Positions 42,019-52,007 are shown, counted from the stretch's first letter. The stretch is DNA of 64,000 nt from Noviherbaspirillum aerium (GCF_008929045.1 NZ_VFAH01000016.1:1-64000), one strand, 5' to 3'. Notes: generated by a model not told the origin, from the letters alone. Numbers and translations: made by a program.

Positions 42019-44190
42019 TCAAGGCAATATCGGCGCCGCGTTCGCGTCGCGGATGATGCGCTCGGCATCGCGCTGCAGCAGCAGCCGCTGCGCCACCAGC
42101 GAGTTGGCCGCCTGCGTCACCGCCGCCACATAGCCCGCCTGGTTGCCGTACAGGGATTCCAGCGACGGCCGGGTATCGCCGGCGGCGATCCTTGCCGCTT
42201 CCGTCCGGTGGAAGGGAATGTAGGAACCGCCCAGGTTGGACAGATCGACGATGCCCGGCGTGGCCACATAGTTGAACTCGATGCTGGTGCCCAGCGGCGC
42301 CTGCGCCTCGACGCTGCGGATGCCGGCCAGCGTCAGGCCTGTCCTTGCATCGACCTGCGGCACGAGGATGGCGTAATCCTTGCCGGTATAGAACGGCGGC
42401 AGCTGGGTGGCGATGCCGGACTCGTCCTGCGGCTTGTATTGCGGGCCGAAGTCGAGCAGCGGGAAGCCGTTGTAGCGGGCGAGGTAATTGAACTCCGGGA
42501 TCGCAGTCTGCACACCCGGCGTACCCTGTGCTCCCTGAGTGCCGCCGCTTGCCCAGGTCAGCCCCTTCATCACCGGAAACTTCAGCTGTTCGGGCCGCAC
42601 CAGCGTGCCGTCGGCAATCTTCGGCACCTGGCTCGCCGGCGGCGCGGTGTTCTTCGTGACCCAGTCCTCGAGGTCAAGGAAGAGCGCGCGGAACGTGTCG
42701 TTGAAGTGCACCACGGTGCCGCGCGGATAGATATCGCGCGTCGGATCATAGCTGATGCTCGCCGTGCCGCCCGGGCCGCCATGCTGCGTGCTGGCGTAAT
42801 AATAGATGCGCGCATTCTCCGGCTGCGCGAGATCGCGGAAGCCGTAGGTATCGGTGAGCACCGGCGACCCCTGCAACTGCCAGAACTCCGTTCCCGACAG
42901 GCCGAGGAAGAATTTCGGGCAGGTATTGCTTGCCGCGCAGCGGGCCATCACGCCGCCCTTGCGTCCGCTCAGCTCATCGACATAGTCCTTGTCGAGTCCG
43001 CGCGGCGCGGTCTGGCCGAAGGCGGTGTGGTCGGTGCGCAGCCCGCCGCCGCCGCCGGGCACGGCGAAGCGCGTGTTGACATTGGTCTGGCGCGCGGCCA
43101 CGTGCGCATACATGCCGTCGAACACCTTGCCGCCGTCGAGCGCCTGGTTGAAGCCGAGGTGCAGGAAGGTTTTCATCGCATTGCCGGACTGCGATGTGCC
43201 CTGGCCTATCGTGTGCGTGATGCGCCCGGCCAGCGGGTTGGGCTTGCCTGCCGCATCGGCGGCTTTCGAACGGAAGAAGCTGACGGTATCGCGCAGCGCG
43301 GCCAGGCCGACGCCCATCACCAGCGGGTCCTTGGCGACGTAGACGATTTCGTAGAGGTATTTCGGATCGAAGCCGCCCCTGAGGCAGATGCGCGTCGGGT
43401 CCGGCGTTCCCGGGAAGGCATTGTCGCTGCTGCCGCAATTGGCGAACTTCCAGTCGCTTGCCGGAATCGGCGTGCGCGGGTCGGTTTCGTTGGCGCGCCG
43501 CGTCAGCGCATAGCCGGGCTGGGTATTGTCGAGCGAGGCCGGCGCATACGGAATCATGCTGCCGTTGAACACGCCGCCTGGGAGGGTCATGACGGGCGTG
43601 GCGGCGGACGGCACGAGTTCCGCCCGGTAGGGTCCGGTAATGGACGATCCGTCGGCGTTTTTCGCGACCGGCACGCTGACCGTCAAACGGTTCGGATTGC
43701 TCTTCGGCACATCGCCCTGCCATGCGGAATACAGAATCACATAGCCGCGCTCGAGATAGACGGCATCGCTCGGGGACGCCGTCGGGTTGACCATGGTGAG
43801 GATGTTGCCGCGGTTGGGCGCGTCGTAACGCAGCACGCCGCTGGCCTTGCTCATGTCCTTGGGCTTGAGCATGACGAAGTCGGCGGTGTATTCCACCATG
43901 CCGTTGGCATTCACCGGCGCCAGTGCCAGGTCCTGGATGATGGCGTTCTTCGGGTCCTTCGGGTCGACTTCTCCCTTGATGGTGCCCGTCACCTGCTCAT
44001 AGGCGCCGGCGGCGCCATAGCTTGTACCCGGCGTGAAGTCCTGGGTCGATGCGATGTTAAGGGTCTGCCTGGGTGTATTGGCGGTGACCGAAGGCGCGCT
44101 GACGGACGCCTGGTCGTTGCCCGATCCGCAGGCCGACAGCATCGACAGGGTGGCGGCTGCCGCGGCCAGGGTAATGGTTCTGTTCTGCAT
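42019..44190 (-). CDS. large alpha/beta-hydrolase-domain lipoprotein
   Basis: A 723-residue exported protein with lipobox LSAC in MQNRTITLAAAAATLSMLSA-C. Conserved segments are SYGAAGAYEQVTGTIKGEVD, RGYVILYSAWQGDV, the likely nucleophile elbow IGQGTSQSGNAMKTFLHLG and YYYASTQHGGPGG (His). This is the Abhydrolase_10-type family, of which no member is well characterised to my knowledge. Many are found near aromatic- or ester-catabolic genes. It diverges from a LysR gene. Confidence 0.82.
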   Translation of the reverse strand: MQNRTITLAAAAATLSMLSACGSGNDQASVSAPSVTANTPRQTLNIASTQDFTPGTSYGAAGAYEQVTGTIKGEVDPKDPKNAIIQDLALAPVNANGMVEYTADFVMLKPKDMSKASGVLRYDAPNRGNILTMVNPTASPSDAVYLERGYVILYSAWQGDVPKSNPNRLTVSVPVAKNADGSSITGPYRAELVPSAATPVMTLPGGVFNGSMIPYAPASLDNTQPGYALTRRANETDPRTPIPASDWKFANCGSSDNAFPGTPDPTRICLRGGFDPKYLYEIVYVAKDPLVMGVGLAALRDTVSFFRSKAADAAGKPNPLAGRITHTIGQGTSQSGNAMKTFLHLGFNQALDGGKVFDGMYAHVAARQTNVNTRFAVPGGGGGLRTDHTAFGQTAPRGLDKDYVDELSGRKGGVMARCAASNTCPKFFLGLSGTEFWQLQGSPVLTDTYGFRDLAQPENARIYYYASTQHGGPGGTASISYDPTRDIYPRGTVVHFNDTFRALFLDLEDWVTKNTAPPASQVPKIADGTLVRPEQLKFPVMKGLTWASGGTQGAQGTPGVQTAIPEFNYLARYNGFPLLDFGPQYKPQDESGIATQLPPFYTGKDYAILVPQVDARTGLTLAGIRSVEAQAPLGTSIEFNYVATPGIVDLSNLGGSYIPFHRTEAARIAAGDTRPSLESLYGNQAGYVAAVTQAANSLVAQRLLLQRDAERIIRDANAAPILP

Positions 44191-44230
44191 TGTCTCCTCG
44201 CTGAGGTATGTATGTATGCGAATAGCTTGA

Positions 44231-44252
44231 CTGCCTGGGAAATTATAGGCAG
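44231..44252. promoter_or_regulatory. inverted repeat between the divergent hydrolase and LysR genes
   Basis: CTGCCT-N10-AGGCAG lies midway in the 116-bp intergenic region. Its size and place fit a LysR operator, but this is inferred from position only. Confidence 0.4.
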
Positions 44253-44306
44253 CCTAGTCATTCGATTTACGGATTATTTCGATCAATTAACCTGTTTTTA
44301 GAATTA

Positions 44307-45230
44307 ATGATGAACATCTCCATGCGCGACCTGCGTGCCTTTGTTGCATTGGCGGAACAAAGGAATTTCACCCGTGCCGCCGAGCAATGCCATCTGTCGC
44401 AGTCGGCTTTCAGCGCCCTGATCCAGGGGCTGGAAGATGAGCTCGGCGTGAAGCTGTTTGCACGCAGCACGCGGCGCGTCGAGATGACGGCGGAAGGCAA
44501 GGTATTTGCCGACTCGGCCAACCGCCTGCTCGGCGAATTCGCGCTGGTGCAAAGCGAGATGAAAGACCATGTGGAAAAGCGCAAGGGACGGGTCTCGGTG
44601 GCCGCCCTGCCCTCGCTGGCCGCCGGCTGGCTGCCCGTCGTGATCAAGGAATTCCGCGCCAGCTATCCGGGCGTGAGCACCGAGCTGGCGGACACGCTGT
44701 CGGATGAATGCCTGGAACTGGTGCGGGCCGGGCGCGCGGATTTTGCACTGTGCGCGGCGGGCGCCGACATGGCGGGGCTGGAAGCGGAGCCGCTGTGCAC
44801 CGACGAATTCTATGTCGTCATGCACCGCGAACATGCGCTGGCGCGCAGGAAGACGCTGTCGGCGCACGACCTGCAGCATCAGCCCTTCATTCACCTGTCG
44901 CACACCAGCAGCGTGCGCCAGCTGCTGGACGCGGCGCTGCATCCGGGCCGCATCGCCGGCATCATGGAAGTGGCCCACCTGGCCTCGGTCGCTTCGCTGG
45001 TCGGCAACAATATCGGCATCAGCGTGATTCCCTTCCTCGCGCTGTTCCAGTTCTCGCATCCCGACCTGGTGATACGGCCGCTGAAGGAACCGAAGATCGT
45101 GCGCACCATCTATGTGGTGCGGCAGGGCGACCGGCCGCTGTCGGTCGCGGCGGAAGCCTTCCTCGGCCTGCTGAAGAAACGCAGATCGAAGATACGTTCG
45201 GAACTTGGCAAGGATGAACGCCGGCACTGA
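44307..45230 (+). CDS. LysR-family regulator
   Basis: A 307-residue LysR protein: MRDLRAFVALAEQRNFTRAA, CHLSQSAFSALIQGLEDELG, effector domain with AALPSLAAGWLPVVIKEF and LVGNNIGISVIPFLALF. It is divergent from the alpha/beta-hydrolase lipoprotein gene and probably controls it. A basic C-terminal tail (KKRRSKIRSELGKDERRH) is present. Start could also be one codon later. Confidence 0.92.
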   Translation: MMNISMRDLRAFVALAEQRNFTRAAEQCHLSQSAFSALIQGLEDELGVKLFARSTRRVEMTAEGKVFADSANRLLGEFALVQSEMKDHVEKRKGRVSVAALPSLAAGWLPVVIKEFRASYPGVSTELADTLSDECLELVRAGRADFALCAAGADMAGLEAEPLCTDEFYVVMHREHALARRKTLSAHDLQHQPFIHLSHTSSVRQLLDAALHPGRIAGIMEVAHLASVASLVGNNIGISVIPFLALFQFSHPDLVIRPLKEPKIVRTIYVVRQGDRPLSVAAEAFLGLLKKRRSKIRSELGKDERRH

Positions 45231-45287
45231 AAGCGGGTTATGCTTGCCGGCGACCGGGTCAACCTTCTTTCAGGCTTCTAATCACAC

Positions 45288-45656
45288 ATGGACAGAACAT
45301 TCTTCGCGCTCGGCGCGCTCTTCGCTTTCATTGCCGTCGGCGCCGGCGCATTCGGGGCGCACGCCCTGAAAACCAGGCTCGATGCCAACATGCTGGCGGT
45401 CTTCGAAACCGCGGTGCGCTATCAGATGTATCACGCGCTGGCCCTGCTGGCCGTGTCCTGGGCGCATACGCGCTGGCCGGGAACGCTGGTGACCGCGAGC
45501 GGCATGCTGTTCATCGCGGGCATCCTGGTATTTTCCGGCAGTCTGTATCTGTTGAGCCTGAGCGGTATCCGCTGGCTGGGCGCGATCACGCCGCTGGGCG
45601 GACTGGCGATGCTGGCGGGCTGGCTGTGCCTGGCCTGGGCGGCGTTCCGGGGCTGA
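45288..45656 (+). CDS. DUF423 family small membrane protein
   Basis: 122 residues and four hydrophobic helices: FFALGALFAFIAVGAGAFGA-HALK is the family signature, followed by FETAVRYQMYHALALLAVSW and SGSLYLLSLSGIRWLGAITP. Members (YgdD, YwdK) sit in the inner membrane and have no assigned function. Single gene. Confidence 0.93.
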   Translation: MDRTFFALGALFAFIAVGAGAFGAHALKTRLDANMLAVFETAVRYQMYHALALLAVSWAHTRWPGTLVTASGMLFIAGILVFSGSLYLLSLSGIRWLGAITPLGGLAMLAGWLCLAWAAFRG

Positions 45657-45703
45657 CTTCGGGTGGATCGGAGGCAGAGCTGCTATGCGCTGCTTTCGGC
45701 CCG

Positions 45704-46855
45704 TTACGCCCTCGCCTTCGCTTCCCACCGTTCCGGTTCATCGCCCAGCACCACCCGATTGCGCCCCGTATGCTTGGCGTGATACAGCGCGGCATCCGCG
45801 CGGGAAACGGTCTGATCGATGGCTTCCGGCATCCGGTACCGGACGATGCCGATCGATACCGTGAGGCGCTCGCCGGCCATCGATCCGGGCAGCATCATGC
45901 CTTCGATGCTCTGCCGGACCCGCTCGACCAGCACGCGCGCATCTTCCATTTCGGCGTCGACCAGCAACAGCAGGAATTCCTCGCCGCCGTAGCGGCCGAA
46001 CATGTCGATCCTGCGAATTTCGCCCTGCACCTGCCGAACCACCTGTTTGAGGGCCAGGTCTCCGGCCGCGTGGCCATGTCTGTCGTTGATCTCCTTGAAG
46101 TGGTCGATGTCGATCAGGCACAGGCAGAAACCGGCGCCGCTTCGCGCCGCCCGCTGCCTTTCCCGCTCGGCCAGACGCAGCAGTTCGCGCCGGTTGAACG
46201 CGCCGGTCAGTTCATCGCGGATGGCAAGTTCATTGATCTTCACTAGCGCCTGATCCAGCCTGACAATGGCCATGGCGGTGATGCGTTCGTAGACCATCAG
46301 GAAACAGGCGACAATCGTCACGAAGCTCACCGTGGAAACCGCTTGCAGCAGGCGGATGTCGCCGAACGTGGTGGGCGGAATCAGGCCGAGCCGGTCGCAG
46401 GCATAGATGCCGGCCACGGCGCTCATGCTGATGGCCGACCAGATATAGCCGGGCATGCGGCCGCCCGCCGCCGTGGCGATGAGCGGGCACACCGCCAGCC
46501 AGATCACGGTGGGCGCCATGATGCCGTCGAGTTCGTAAGTGAGCGCCAGCAACAAGCCGAAGATGCCGGCGACGAACACTTCCCGCGCGAGGCCGAGACG
46601 TCCGGTGACACGCAGCAGTACCGGACTGGTGAAGAGAGGGATGCATGCCAGCAAGCAGAACGTCGCGTTGACAGAATGGCCATGCCATTGATAGAACACC
46701 GCATAGCCTGGGATGACCAGCGTCGACAGCGCCATCGCCACCAGCAGATTTTCGGTGCGCGACATGAGCCGGACATCGCCGCGCAGGTGCTCCGGCACGA
46801 CGCGCTGGATCAGCGGCAAAAGCCGATGTGAAATCAGGGAACCGCCTGTGTTCAT
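45704..46855 (-). CDS. membrane diguanylate cyclase
   Basis: A 383-residue protein that makes c-di-GMP. The N-terminal ~190 residues form six hydrophobic helices (LLVAMALSTLVIPGYAVFY, VFVAGIFGLLLALTY), and the C-terminal GGDEF domain has DELTGAFNRRELL, DIDHFKEINDRHGHAAGD and RYGGEEFLLLL. RRID five residues before GGEEF is an intact I-site, so the product should inhibit the enzyme. I use ATG 46855 (GGAAG upstream); ATG 46894 with AAGG is the alternative. Single gene. Confidence 0.92.
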   Translation of the reverse strand: MNTGGSLISHRLLPLIQRVVPEHLRGDVRLMSRTENLLVAMALSTLVIPGYAVFYQWHGHSVNATFCLLACIPLFTSPVLLRVTGRLGLAREVFVAGIFGLLLALTYELDGIMAPTVIWLAVCPLIATAAGGRMPGYIWSAISMSAVAGIYACDRLGLIPPTTFGDIRLLQAVSTVSFVTIVACFLMVYERITAMAIVRLDQALVKINELAIRDELTGAFNRRELLRLAERERQRAARSGAGFCLCLIDIDHFKEINDRHGHAAGDLALKQVVRQVQGEIRRIDMFGRYGGEEFLLLLVDAEMEDARVLVERVRQSIEGMMLPGSMAGERLTVSIGIVRYRMPEAIDQTVSRADAALYHAKHTGRNRVVLGDEPERWEAKARA

Positions 46856-47468
46856 GTCTGATCTTCCATGCAGTCCGGCCGTTGCGATAGTCATGGCGCC
46901 CTTGCCGGGGCGGAGTCCGGGTCAGCCTCGGAATACAGGGCAAGACGCTCGGCGCGATCTCGTCACTTCACGCAGTCGGCATATGGCCTGTGCGTTGATC
47001 GATGCATTGATCAATGCCTTGATCAATGGGCATCAACGTCTTATTAAATCACACTAAATTTCCGTTCGACAATCAAAACCGGTTGTGCGCCGCGATTTAT
47101 AACTCGGCGTTCGAGAACATGTCTATTCGTCTACATGCCATGCGGGAATGACGGCGGCTCCGGGTGATAACCGTCCCGGGTCATCACATGCCGAACGGGA
47201 TCGCGGGATTTTTTCGCTGGCGAGGGCGATGGATGAGGAGCGCAATGCGACCACATGGATAGTGACGCGGGCTCATGGCATGGAATGACATGGGACTGGC
47301 ATCAGGTCAGGCGACTCGGCCGCCATTACGCTAACCGGAGGGGGGTGCCCATTATTGTCGGCAGCCGCATATCTGATGAGCCTGACAGGCATGAAAAGGC
47401 TGCGCCGGGCCTGATCGGCACCCACGGCCAATTTGCCAATGAAGTGGGTGCCGCATCAGCTTACTGTC
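46856..47468. other. gene-free stretch
   Basis: No supported gene lies between the cyclase and the unrecognised 528-residue protein. It includes a 3x12-bp tandem repeat at 46995-47030. Confidence 0.45.
46995..47030. repeat. tandem repeat 3 x 12 bp
   Basis: TTGATCGATGCA, TTGATCAATGCC, TTGATCAATGGG in direct succession. Each copy holds a palindromic TGATCA-like core. Confidence 0.9.
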
Positions 47469-49055
47469 TTATCGCCCGGATGGATTTGGCTGAGATGGAT
47501 TTGGCGCAGCCGTCTCCTCCAACCAATGCCGGCGTATTGCGGCAATGAGATGCGCTTGAAGGAAAAGAACGCCACGGTGCGTGATATCAGTGGGATCGCT
47601 TCCTTGTGAGTGGTCTTGAGTGAGCATTCGTTCAATCTCAGCGCGGATCAAAGACCGTTCTGTCAGAGGTGCGAGTCTTTCCAGGATCGTCCGAGCCGTC
47701 TCAGCCGAAATCAGCTTCAGGCTGCCCACGTCGGCATTATTGTTTTGCATCAGACCGGCCACCACAGGAGCATAGGGTTTCTTGTGAAAGAGTCGGTGAC
47801 GCCCTGCTTCCAGGCTGCTGGGCAGCATGATTCGTTGAAAGAGCCTTACATACTGGGTTTTCAAATCATTGGGAAGCCGTGGAAAATTGTCATGCCTGCA
47901 AAGTTGTGAAAGTCCGAGTAGTACATGCTCCCTCAGCGCTTGACGGGTATTCAAATCATCTCCGGCAGAATACCTTCCCATCAAGGTCTTGAGATCAGAA
48001 AATGCCGCAGAGAGCTTTCTGGAATGGTACATAACTTTAAAATTAACCGTAGATCCGGTGTTCTCATCACCGATTTTGGTTATGCGACTGGCTGCCTTCT
48101 CCAGCAATGCATCTGCTTGCCTTTCCTCTTCGGCGCTCATTGGAGGAATGGACGGGGCGACAGGAGCGGCCGGCGTCTGGGGCGTGGGACGAGTTGCGCG
48201 GGCTAATTGTGGATTAGTGGGCGCCGCATCCGGGCTGCGGCTTGTCTCCTTTTGCACATCCTCCTCCCTGAAGCCGGCTTGTTGCCCTGCATCTTCAGGT
48301 GAACGCTTGACCCGGGGGTTTTGGGGAATCAAAGAGCTTCGACTCCGCGCAGGCTGCGATATTGCGCTTCTTGTTTGTTCATGCAAAGACGCTATCGATG
48401 TTTCTTGGCGCTCCGATGCATTCGATGGCCCGGCAACCGGCATACTTGATCCGGCGGGATGGCTAGCAGCAGCGGTCTGCGCTGCTGTCTGCAGTTCCGA
48501 TACATATGCGTGCAGCGAAACAATAGCTTGCAGCAGATTACCCGAAGTCTTTCCCTGGTCGAGGTCGCCGATTTTTCCATGCAATACGTTGAGAAGCTCT
48601 GCGCGTCTCTTCAGATCGCCCCCAGGGCGAGCGCGGGCTGTGTCGGATAGGTTCAGGTTCTGAAAGTCGGCGACGATCGTGGACATGTCATTCATTACGG
48701 GGGAAGCATCGCGAGATGCTGCCATATTTTGCAGCAGCCCTCGCGCATAGCCGAATGATCTTAAAAGTTCCTCGCTATTGGCCTCCTTACCTTGACGGCG
48801 TTTGTAATAACTGGCGATATTCGATTGGAATTCAGTGGCGGCATCCCTGATCGGATCGTGGTTCATTACCTGTTCGTATGCGGTAACCAATCCGCCAAGA
48901 TGAGCGGCGAAACGCAATCGTCCAGCCTCTGTCGAGGAAGCATTCGAGCCACGGCTCGAGCTTCCGGCGTCGGAAGGCGCTCTGGTAGGACTCAGAGAAT
49001 CTGGAAGAGGAACAGTTGCAGGTAAAGGCGGAGTGCGGAATGGGGAGAATGACAT
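47469..49055 (-). CDS. unrecognised protein, candidate type III secreted effector
   Basis: A 528-residue soluble protein of no family I know. The first ~45 residues are Ser/Pro/Thr-rich (MSFSPFRTPPLPATVPLPDS), without a signal peptide, like type III secretion signals. A helical part (about 48-185) contains NHDPIRDAATEFQSNIASYY. A Pro/Ser/Arg-rich linker spans ~190-310. A second helical part (about 315-515) contains SAEEERQADALLEKAASRIT and HVLLGLSQLCRHDNF. It is less GC-rich than its neighbours. An HrpL-type promoter with one mismatch in the -12 element lies 90 bp upstream, which is the main reason for the effector proposal. Confidence 0.6.
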   Translation of the reverse strand: MSFSPFRTPPLPATVPLPDSLSPTRAPSDAGSSSRGSNASSTEAGRLRFAAHLGGLVTAYEQVMNHDPIRDAATEFQSNIASYYKRRQGKEANSEELLRSFGYARGLLQNMAASRDASPVMNDMSTIVADFQNLNLSDTARARPGGDLKRRAELLNVLHGKIGDLDQGKTSGNLLQAIVSLHAYVSELQTAAQTAAASHPAGSSMPVAGPSNASERQETSIASLHEQTRSAISQPARSRSSLIPQNPRVKRSPEDAGQQAGFREEDVQKETSRSPDAAPTNPQLARATRPTPQTPAAPVAPSIPPMSAEEERQADALLEKAASRITKIGDENTGSTVNFKVMYHSRKLSAAFSDLKTLMGRYSAGDDLNTRQALREHVLLGLSQLCRHDNFPRLPNDLKTQYVRLFQRIMLPSSLEAGRHRLFHKKPYAPVVAGLMQNNNADVGSLKLISAETARTILERLAPLTERSLIRAEIERMLTQDHSQGSDPTDITHRGVLFLQAHLIAAIRRHWLEETAAPNPSQPNPSGR

Positions 49056-49145
49056 GTCAGTCCGAAGAAATTAATGGTTAAGAAAAACGCTTGTTGTTTA
49101 AGGCGGATACCTTTGCTTTAATTTGTCAAATTAAAACGCCGCTCC

Positions 49146-49173
49146 TGAGTGACCACGGAAAAGGAATGGTTCC
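49146..49173 (-). promoter_or_regulatory. hrp box (HrpL promoter), near-consensus
   Basis: On the - strand GGAACC, 15 bases, then TCACTCA. The HrpL consensus is GGAACC-N15/16-CCACNNA, so only the first base of the -12 element differs. It faces the 528-residue gene, 90 bp before its ATG. Confidence 0.7.
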
Positions 49174-49353
49174 ATGCCCTTCCCGGTTTTTGCCGGGCAT
49201 CAACCATTCCGACCCTGTTGTAAGACATCAAAGCAAACTTGTACGATGACTGCTATGATGGCAGCCATTCGCCGCCACAGGCATTTCGCCATTCACCAAT
49301 GGAAATGCCCGGGCTCAGGCTTCCATCATTTCCGTTTACAGGTTTTCCCACGC

Positions 49354-50325
49354 ATGTCCGCCAGTTCAAAATCAACTCCCGCTTCCCTGTTCTCCGTCCA
49401 GCAATTCTTCTCCCGGCCCAAGGTGGTGATTCTGCTTGCCACCCTGTGCTGCCTGCTGTGGGGCAGTTCCTATCCGGCCATCAAGAACGGCTATGCGCTG
49501 TTCCATATCGCCCAGGGCGATATCCCGGGCAAGCTGGTGTTCGCGGGTTACCGCTTCGTGCTCGCCGGCGCGCTGCTGCTGGCCATCGCGGTTGCGTCCG
49601 GCAAGCCGGCGTTCGGCATGAATGCGCGCACCATGGCGCGGCTTTCCCTGCTCGGACTCACGCAGACGGCCATCCAGTATGTGTTCTTCTACATCGGCCT
49701 CGCCTACACCACCGGCGTGCGCGGCTCCATCCTGAATGCCACCACCACCTTCTTCAGCGTGCTGCTGGCGCACTTCATCTTTCACAATGACAGGATCACT
49801 GGGCGCAAGGCGCTCGGCTGCCTCACCGGTTTCGCCGGCGTGCTGGTCGTCAATTTCGGCCAGGGCCTGCTCGATTTCGAATTCACGCTGCTGGGCGAAG
49901 GCTTCATCGTGATCGCCGCCTTCGTGCTGTCGGCCGCGTCGATCTATGGCAAGCGCTTGTCGCAGGGCATGGATGTAATGGTGATGACCGGCTGGCAGCT
50001 CGGCATCGGCGGCGTGTTCCTGCTGCTCGCCGGCTATGCCACCGGCGGCACGCTGAGCGGCTTCACGCCGATGTCGACGACGCTGCTGCTGTATCTGGCG
50101 GTGCTGTCGGCGGCGGCATTCAGCATCTGGAGCCTGCTGCTCAAGTACAACCCGGTGGGCACGATCAGCGTCTTCAATTTCCTGGTGCCGGTCTTCGGCA
50201 GCGCGCTGTCGGCATTCTTCCTCGATGAAAGCATTCTCGAATGGAAGAACCTGCTGGCGCTGTTGCTGGTGTGCAGCGGCATCTGGCTTGTCACGCGCCA
50301 GGTCTCGAACACACGCAAGCCCTGA
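49354..50325 (+). CDS. EamA/DMT-superfamily transporter
   Basis: A 323-residue membrane protein with ten helices in two EamA repeats: VILLATLCCLLWGSSYPAIK, LSLLGLTQTAIQYVFFYIGL, AAFVLSAASIYGKRLSQGM, NFLVPVFGSALSAFFLDESI. DMT proteins of this type export metabolites or amino acids. The start MSASSKSTP was chosen because the open frame upstream looks non-coding. Single gene, with a GC-rich hairpin just after it. Confidence 0.9.
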   Translation: MSASSKSTPASLFSVQQFFSRPKVVILLATLCCLLWGSSYPAIKNGYALFHIAQGDIPGKLVFAGYRFVLAGALLLAIAVASGKPAFGMNARTMARLSLLGLTQTAIQYVFFYIGLAYTTGVRGSILNATTTFFSVLLAHFIFHNDRITGRKALGCLTGFAGVLVVNFGQGLLDFEFTLLGEGFIVIAAFVLSAASIYGKRLSQGMDVMVMTGWQLGIGGVFLLLAGYATGGTLSGFTPMSTTLLLYLAVLSAAAFSIWSLLLKYNPVGTISVFNFLVPVFGSALSAFFLDESILEWKNLLALLLVCSGIWLVTRQVSNTRKP

Positions 50326-50365
50326 GCAAGCCCCGCAGGCCATCGTTTATCGGCTCCATACCCAT

Positions 50366-50388
50366 GCCGGCGCCGTCGCGGCGCCGGC
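50366..50388 (+). terminator. GC-rich hairpin after the DMT transporter
   Basis: GCCGGCGCC / GGCGCCGGC stem with a 5-nt loop 40 bp past the stop. No T run follows, so factor-independent termination is uncertain. Confidence 0.45.
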
Positions 50389-50513
50389 GGCATGATATCT
50401 GGCGCGAGCTTAATGTCGCTCAAACCGGCGCACCGGCGGTTCGATGTTTTACCAGGCAGCTGTCGGTACCATACGCATCTCAGGCATGGCACTCATCACC
50501 GACGAGGTCTGAC

Positions 50514-52007
50514 ATGCGCATTGCGAACCATCCTGCTTCCCTGCCTCACCCGGAGATTCCCCCTCGCAAGCCGTCGCCGCTGCGGCATGCGATGCGCCTC
50601 GCAGGTCTTGTCGCGCTGCCGGGGGCAGGCGCCGCCTGCCTGCTCTGGCTGTCCTTGGCAGGCGGCAAGCCTTTTTCATTCATGGCCTGGATGGGCTATG
50701 CCCTGGCAGTCTGGACGGTAGTCAACGGCTGCATCCGCCACCGTCTTGCCGCAAGGCTCGGCCATGCGGCAGACGCCGAATCCGAATACCGGCGCGATCT
50801 CGCCGCGCTGCGCGAACAGTTGTCGCAGCAGAGCATGGCCCTGGAAAACATGCGGAAGGCGCTCGACGTCGCCGAGCAGGCCTGTCTGGACAAGACCCGC
50901 TTCCTTGCCGCGGCGAGCCATGACCTGCGCCAGCCCATGCATGCGATCACGCTGTTCGTGGCCGCGCTCAAGGCAGAAAATTTCGAGGGCCGCCCGCGCT
51001 ATCTTCTGGACCGCCTCGACCGCTCGATCGCGGGACTCGACGAACTGTACAACCGCCTGCTCGATCTGCGCCGGCTCGACGCCGGCGTCATCACGCCGGC
51101 ATTCAAGACCTTCGACGCAAGAGCCATCACCGACACGCTGGAATCGCGCTTCGCTGCGGTGGCGGCCAGCAAGTCGCTCGACTTCCGCATACGCTGCCGC
51201 GAGGGCCTGCGGCTGCGCAGCGATCCTGTCCTGCTGGATGAACTGCTGAGCAATCTGCTGTCGAACGCCTTCCGCAACACACAGCGCGGCGGCGTGCTGC
51301 TGTCCCTGCGCGAACGTCATGGGCAGGTGCTGATCCAGGTAATCGATACCGGCTGCGGCATTCCCGCGCAATACTTCGACGCGATCTTCGACGAGTTCGT
51401 GCAGCTGAACAATCCGTCGCGGGATCGCCGCAAGGGTTCGGGACTGGGGCTGGCCATCGTGAAGCGGCTGGCCAATGTGCTGGATCACCGCCTCCGGCTG
51501 CGTTCGCGGGTGGGCCGCGGCTCCTGTTTCGAGCTGCAGCTGCAGGGCGCGCCGGCGGAAGCCGTCGACATGTGCGAACCGTTTGCAAAGGTGCCGGCCT
51601 CCATACTCAACGGCGCGCTGGTGCTGGTGGTCGACGATGAAACCGACATCCTCGCGGCAATGGAAGCGATCCTGAGCTCATGGGGATGTTACTGCATCAC
51701 CGCCCGCTCCCCGGGCGAAGCGGCGCGCTACATCGACGACAACCCGCGCTTCCCGGATGTCATCATCACCGATCACCGGCTAAACCATCACCTGACCAGT
51801 TTCGATGTGGTCTCGGCAGTTTCTCCCATGCTGCCCTATGAAGTGCCGGTCATCATGATCACCGGCGAGTGTTCGCCCGGCCTGGAAAAGGAAGCGCAGG
51901 AGATGGGCTACGCCTTCATCAGCAAGCCGGTCAATGCGCCGCGCCTGCATCGCGCCCTTGAAGAGGCGCTGGCGAAGACGGCGGCGGCGATGGAGAAGGC
52001 GGCGTAG
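50514..52007 (+). CDS. hybrid sensor histidine kinase with C-terminal receiver
   Basis: A 497-residue protein with two N-terminal membrane helices (GLVALPGAGAACLLWLSLAG, WMGYALAVWTVVNG) and almost no periplasmic loop. Next come a coiled coil, an HisKA domain with the phospho-acceptor His136 in AASHDLRQPMHA, and an HATPase domain (NLLSNAFRNTQRGG, VIDTGCGIP, GSGLGLAIVKRL). The C-terminal receiver has acceptor Asp in DVIITDHRLN and Lys in AFISKPVNAP. It probably phosphorylates its own receiver and the LuxR-type regulator encoded convergently 78 bp away. The signal is unknown. Confidence 0.93.
   Translation: MRIANHPASLPHPEIPPRKPSPLRHAMRLAGLVALPGAGAACLLWLSLAGGKPFSFMAWMGYALAVWTVVNGCIRHRLAARLGHAADAESEYRRDLAALREQLSQQSMALENMRKALDVAEQACLDKTRFLAAASHDLRQPMHAITLFVAALKAENFEGRPRYLLDRLDRSIAGLDELYNRLLDLRRLDAGVITPAFKTFDARAITDTLESRFAAVAASKSLDFRIRCREGLRLRSDPVLLDELLSNLLSNAFRNTQRGGVLLSLRERHGQVLIQVIDTGCGIPAQYFDAIFDEFVQLNNPSRDRRKGSGLGLAIVKRLANVLDHRLRLRSRVGRGSCFELQLQGAPAEAVDMCEPFAKVPASILNGALVLVVDDETDILAAMEAILSSWGCYCITARSPGEAARYIDDNPRFPDVIITDHRLNHHLTSFDVVSAVSPMLPYEVPVIMITGECSPGLEKEAQEMGYAFISKPVNAPRLHRALEEALAKTAAAMEKAA

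Noticed and set aside
44316-44330. A later ATG (MRDLRAF) as the start of the LysR gene
   Set aside because: Both choices give a complete DNA-binding domain. The upstream ATG pair is kept because nothing excludes it; the difference is five residues.
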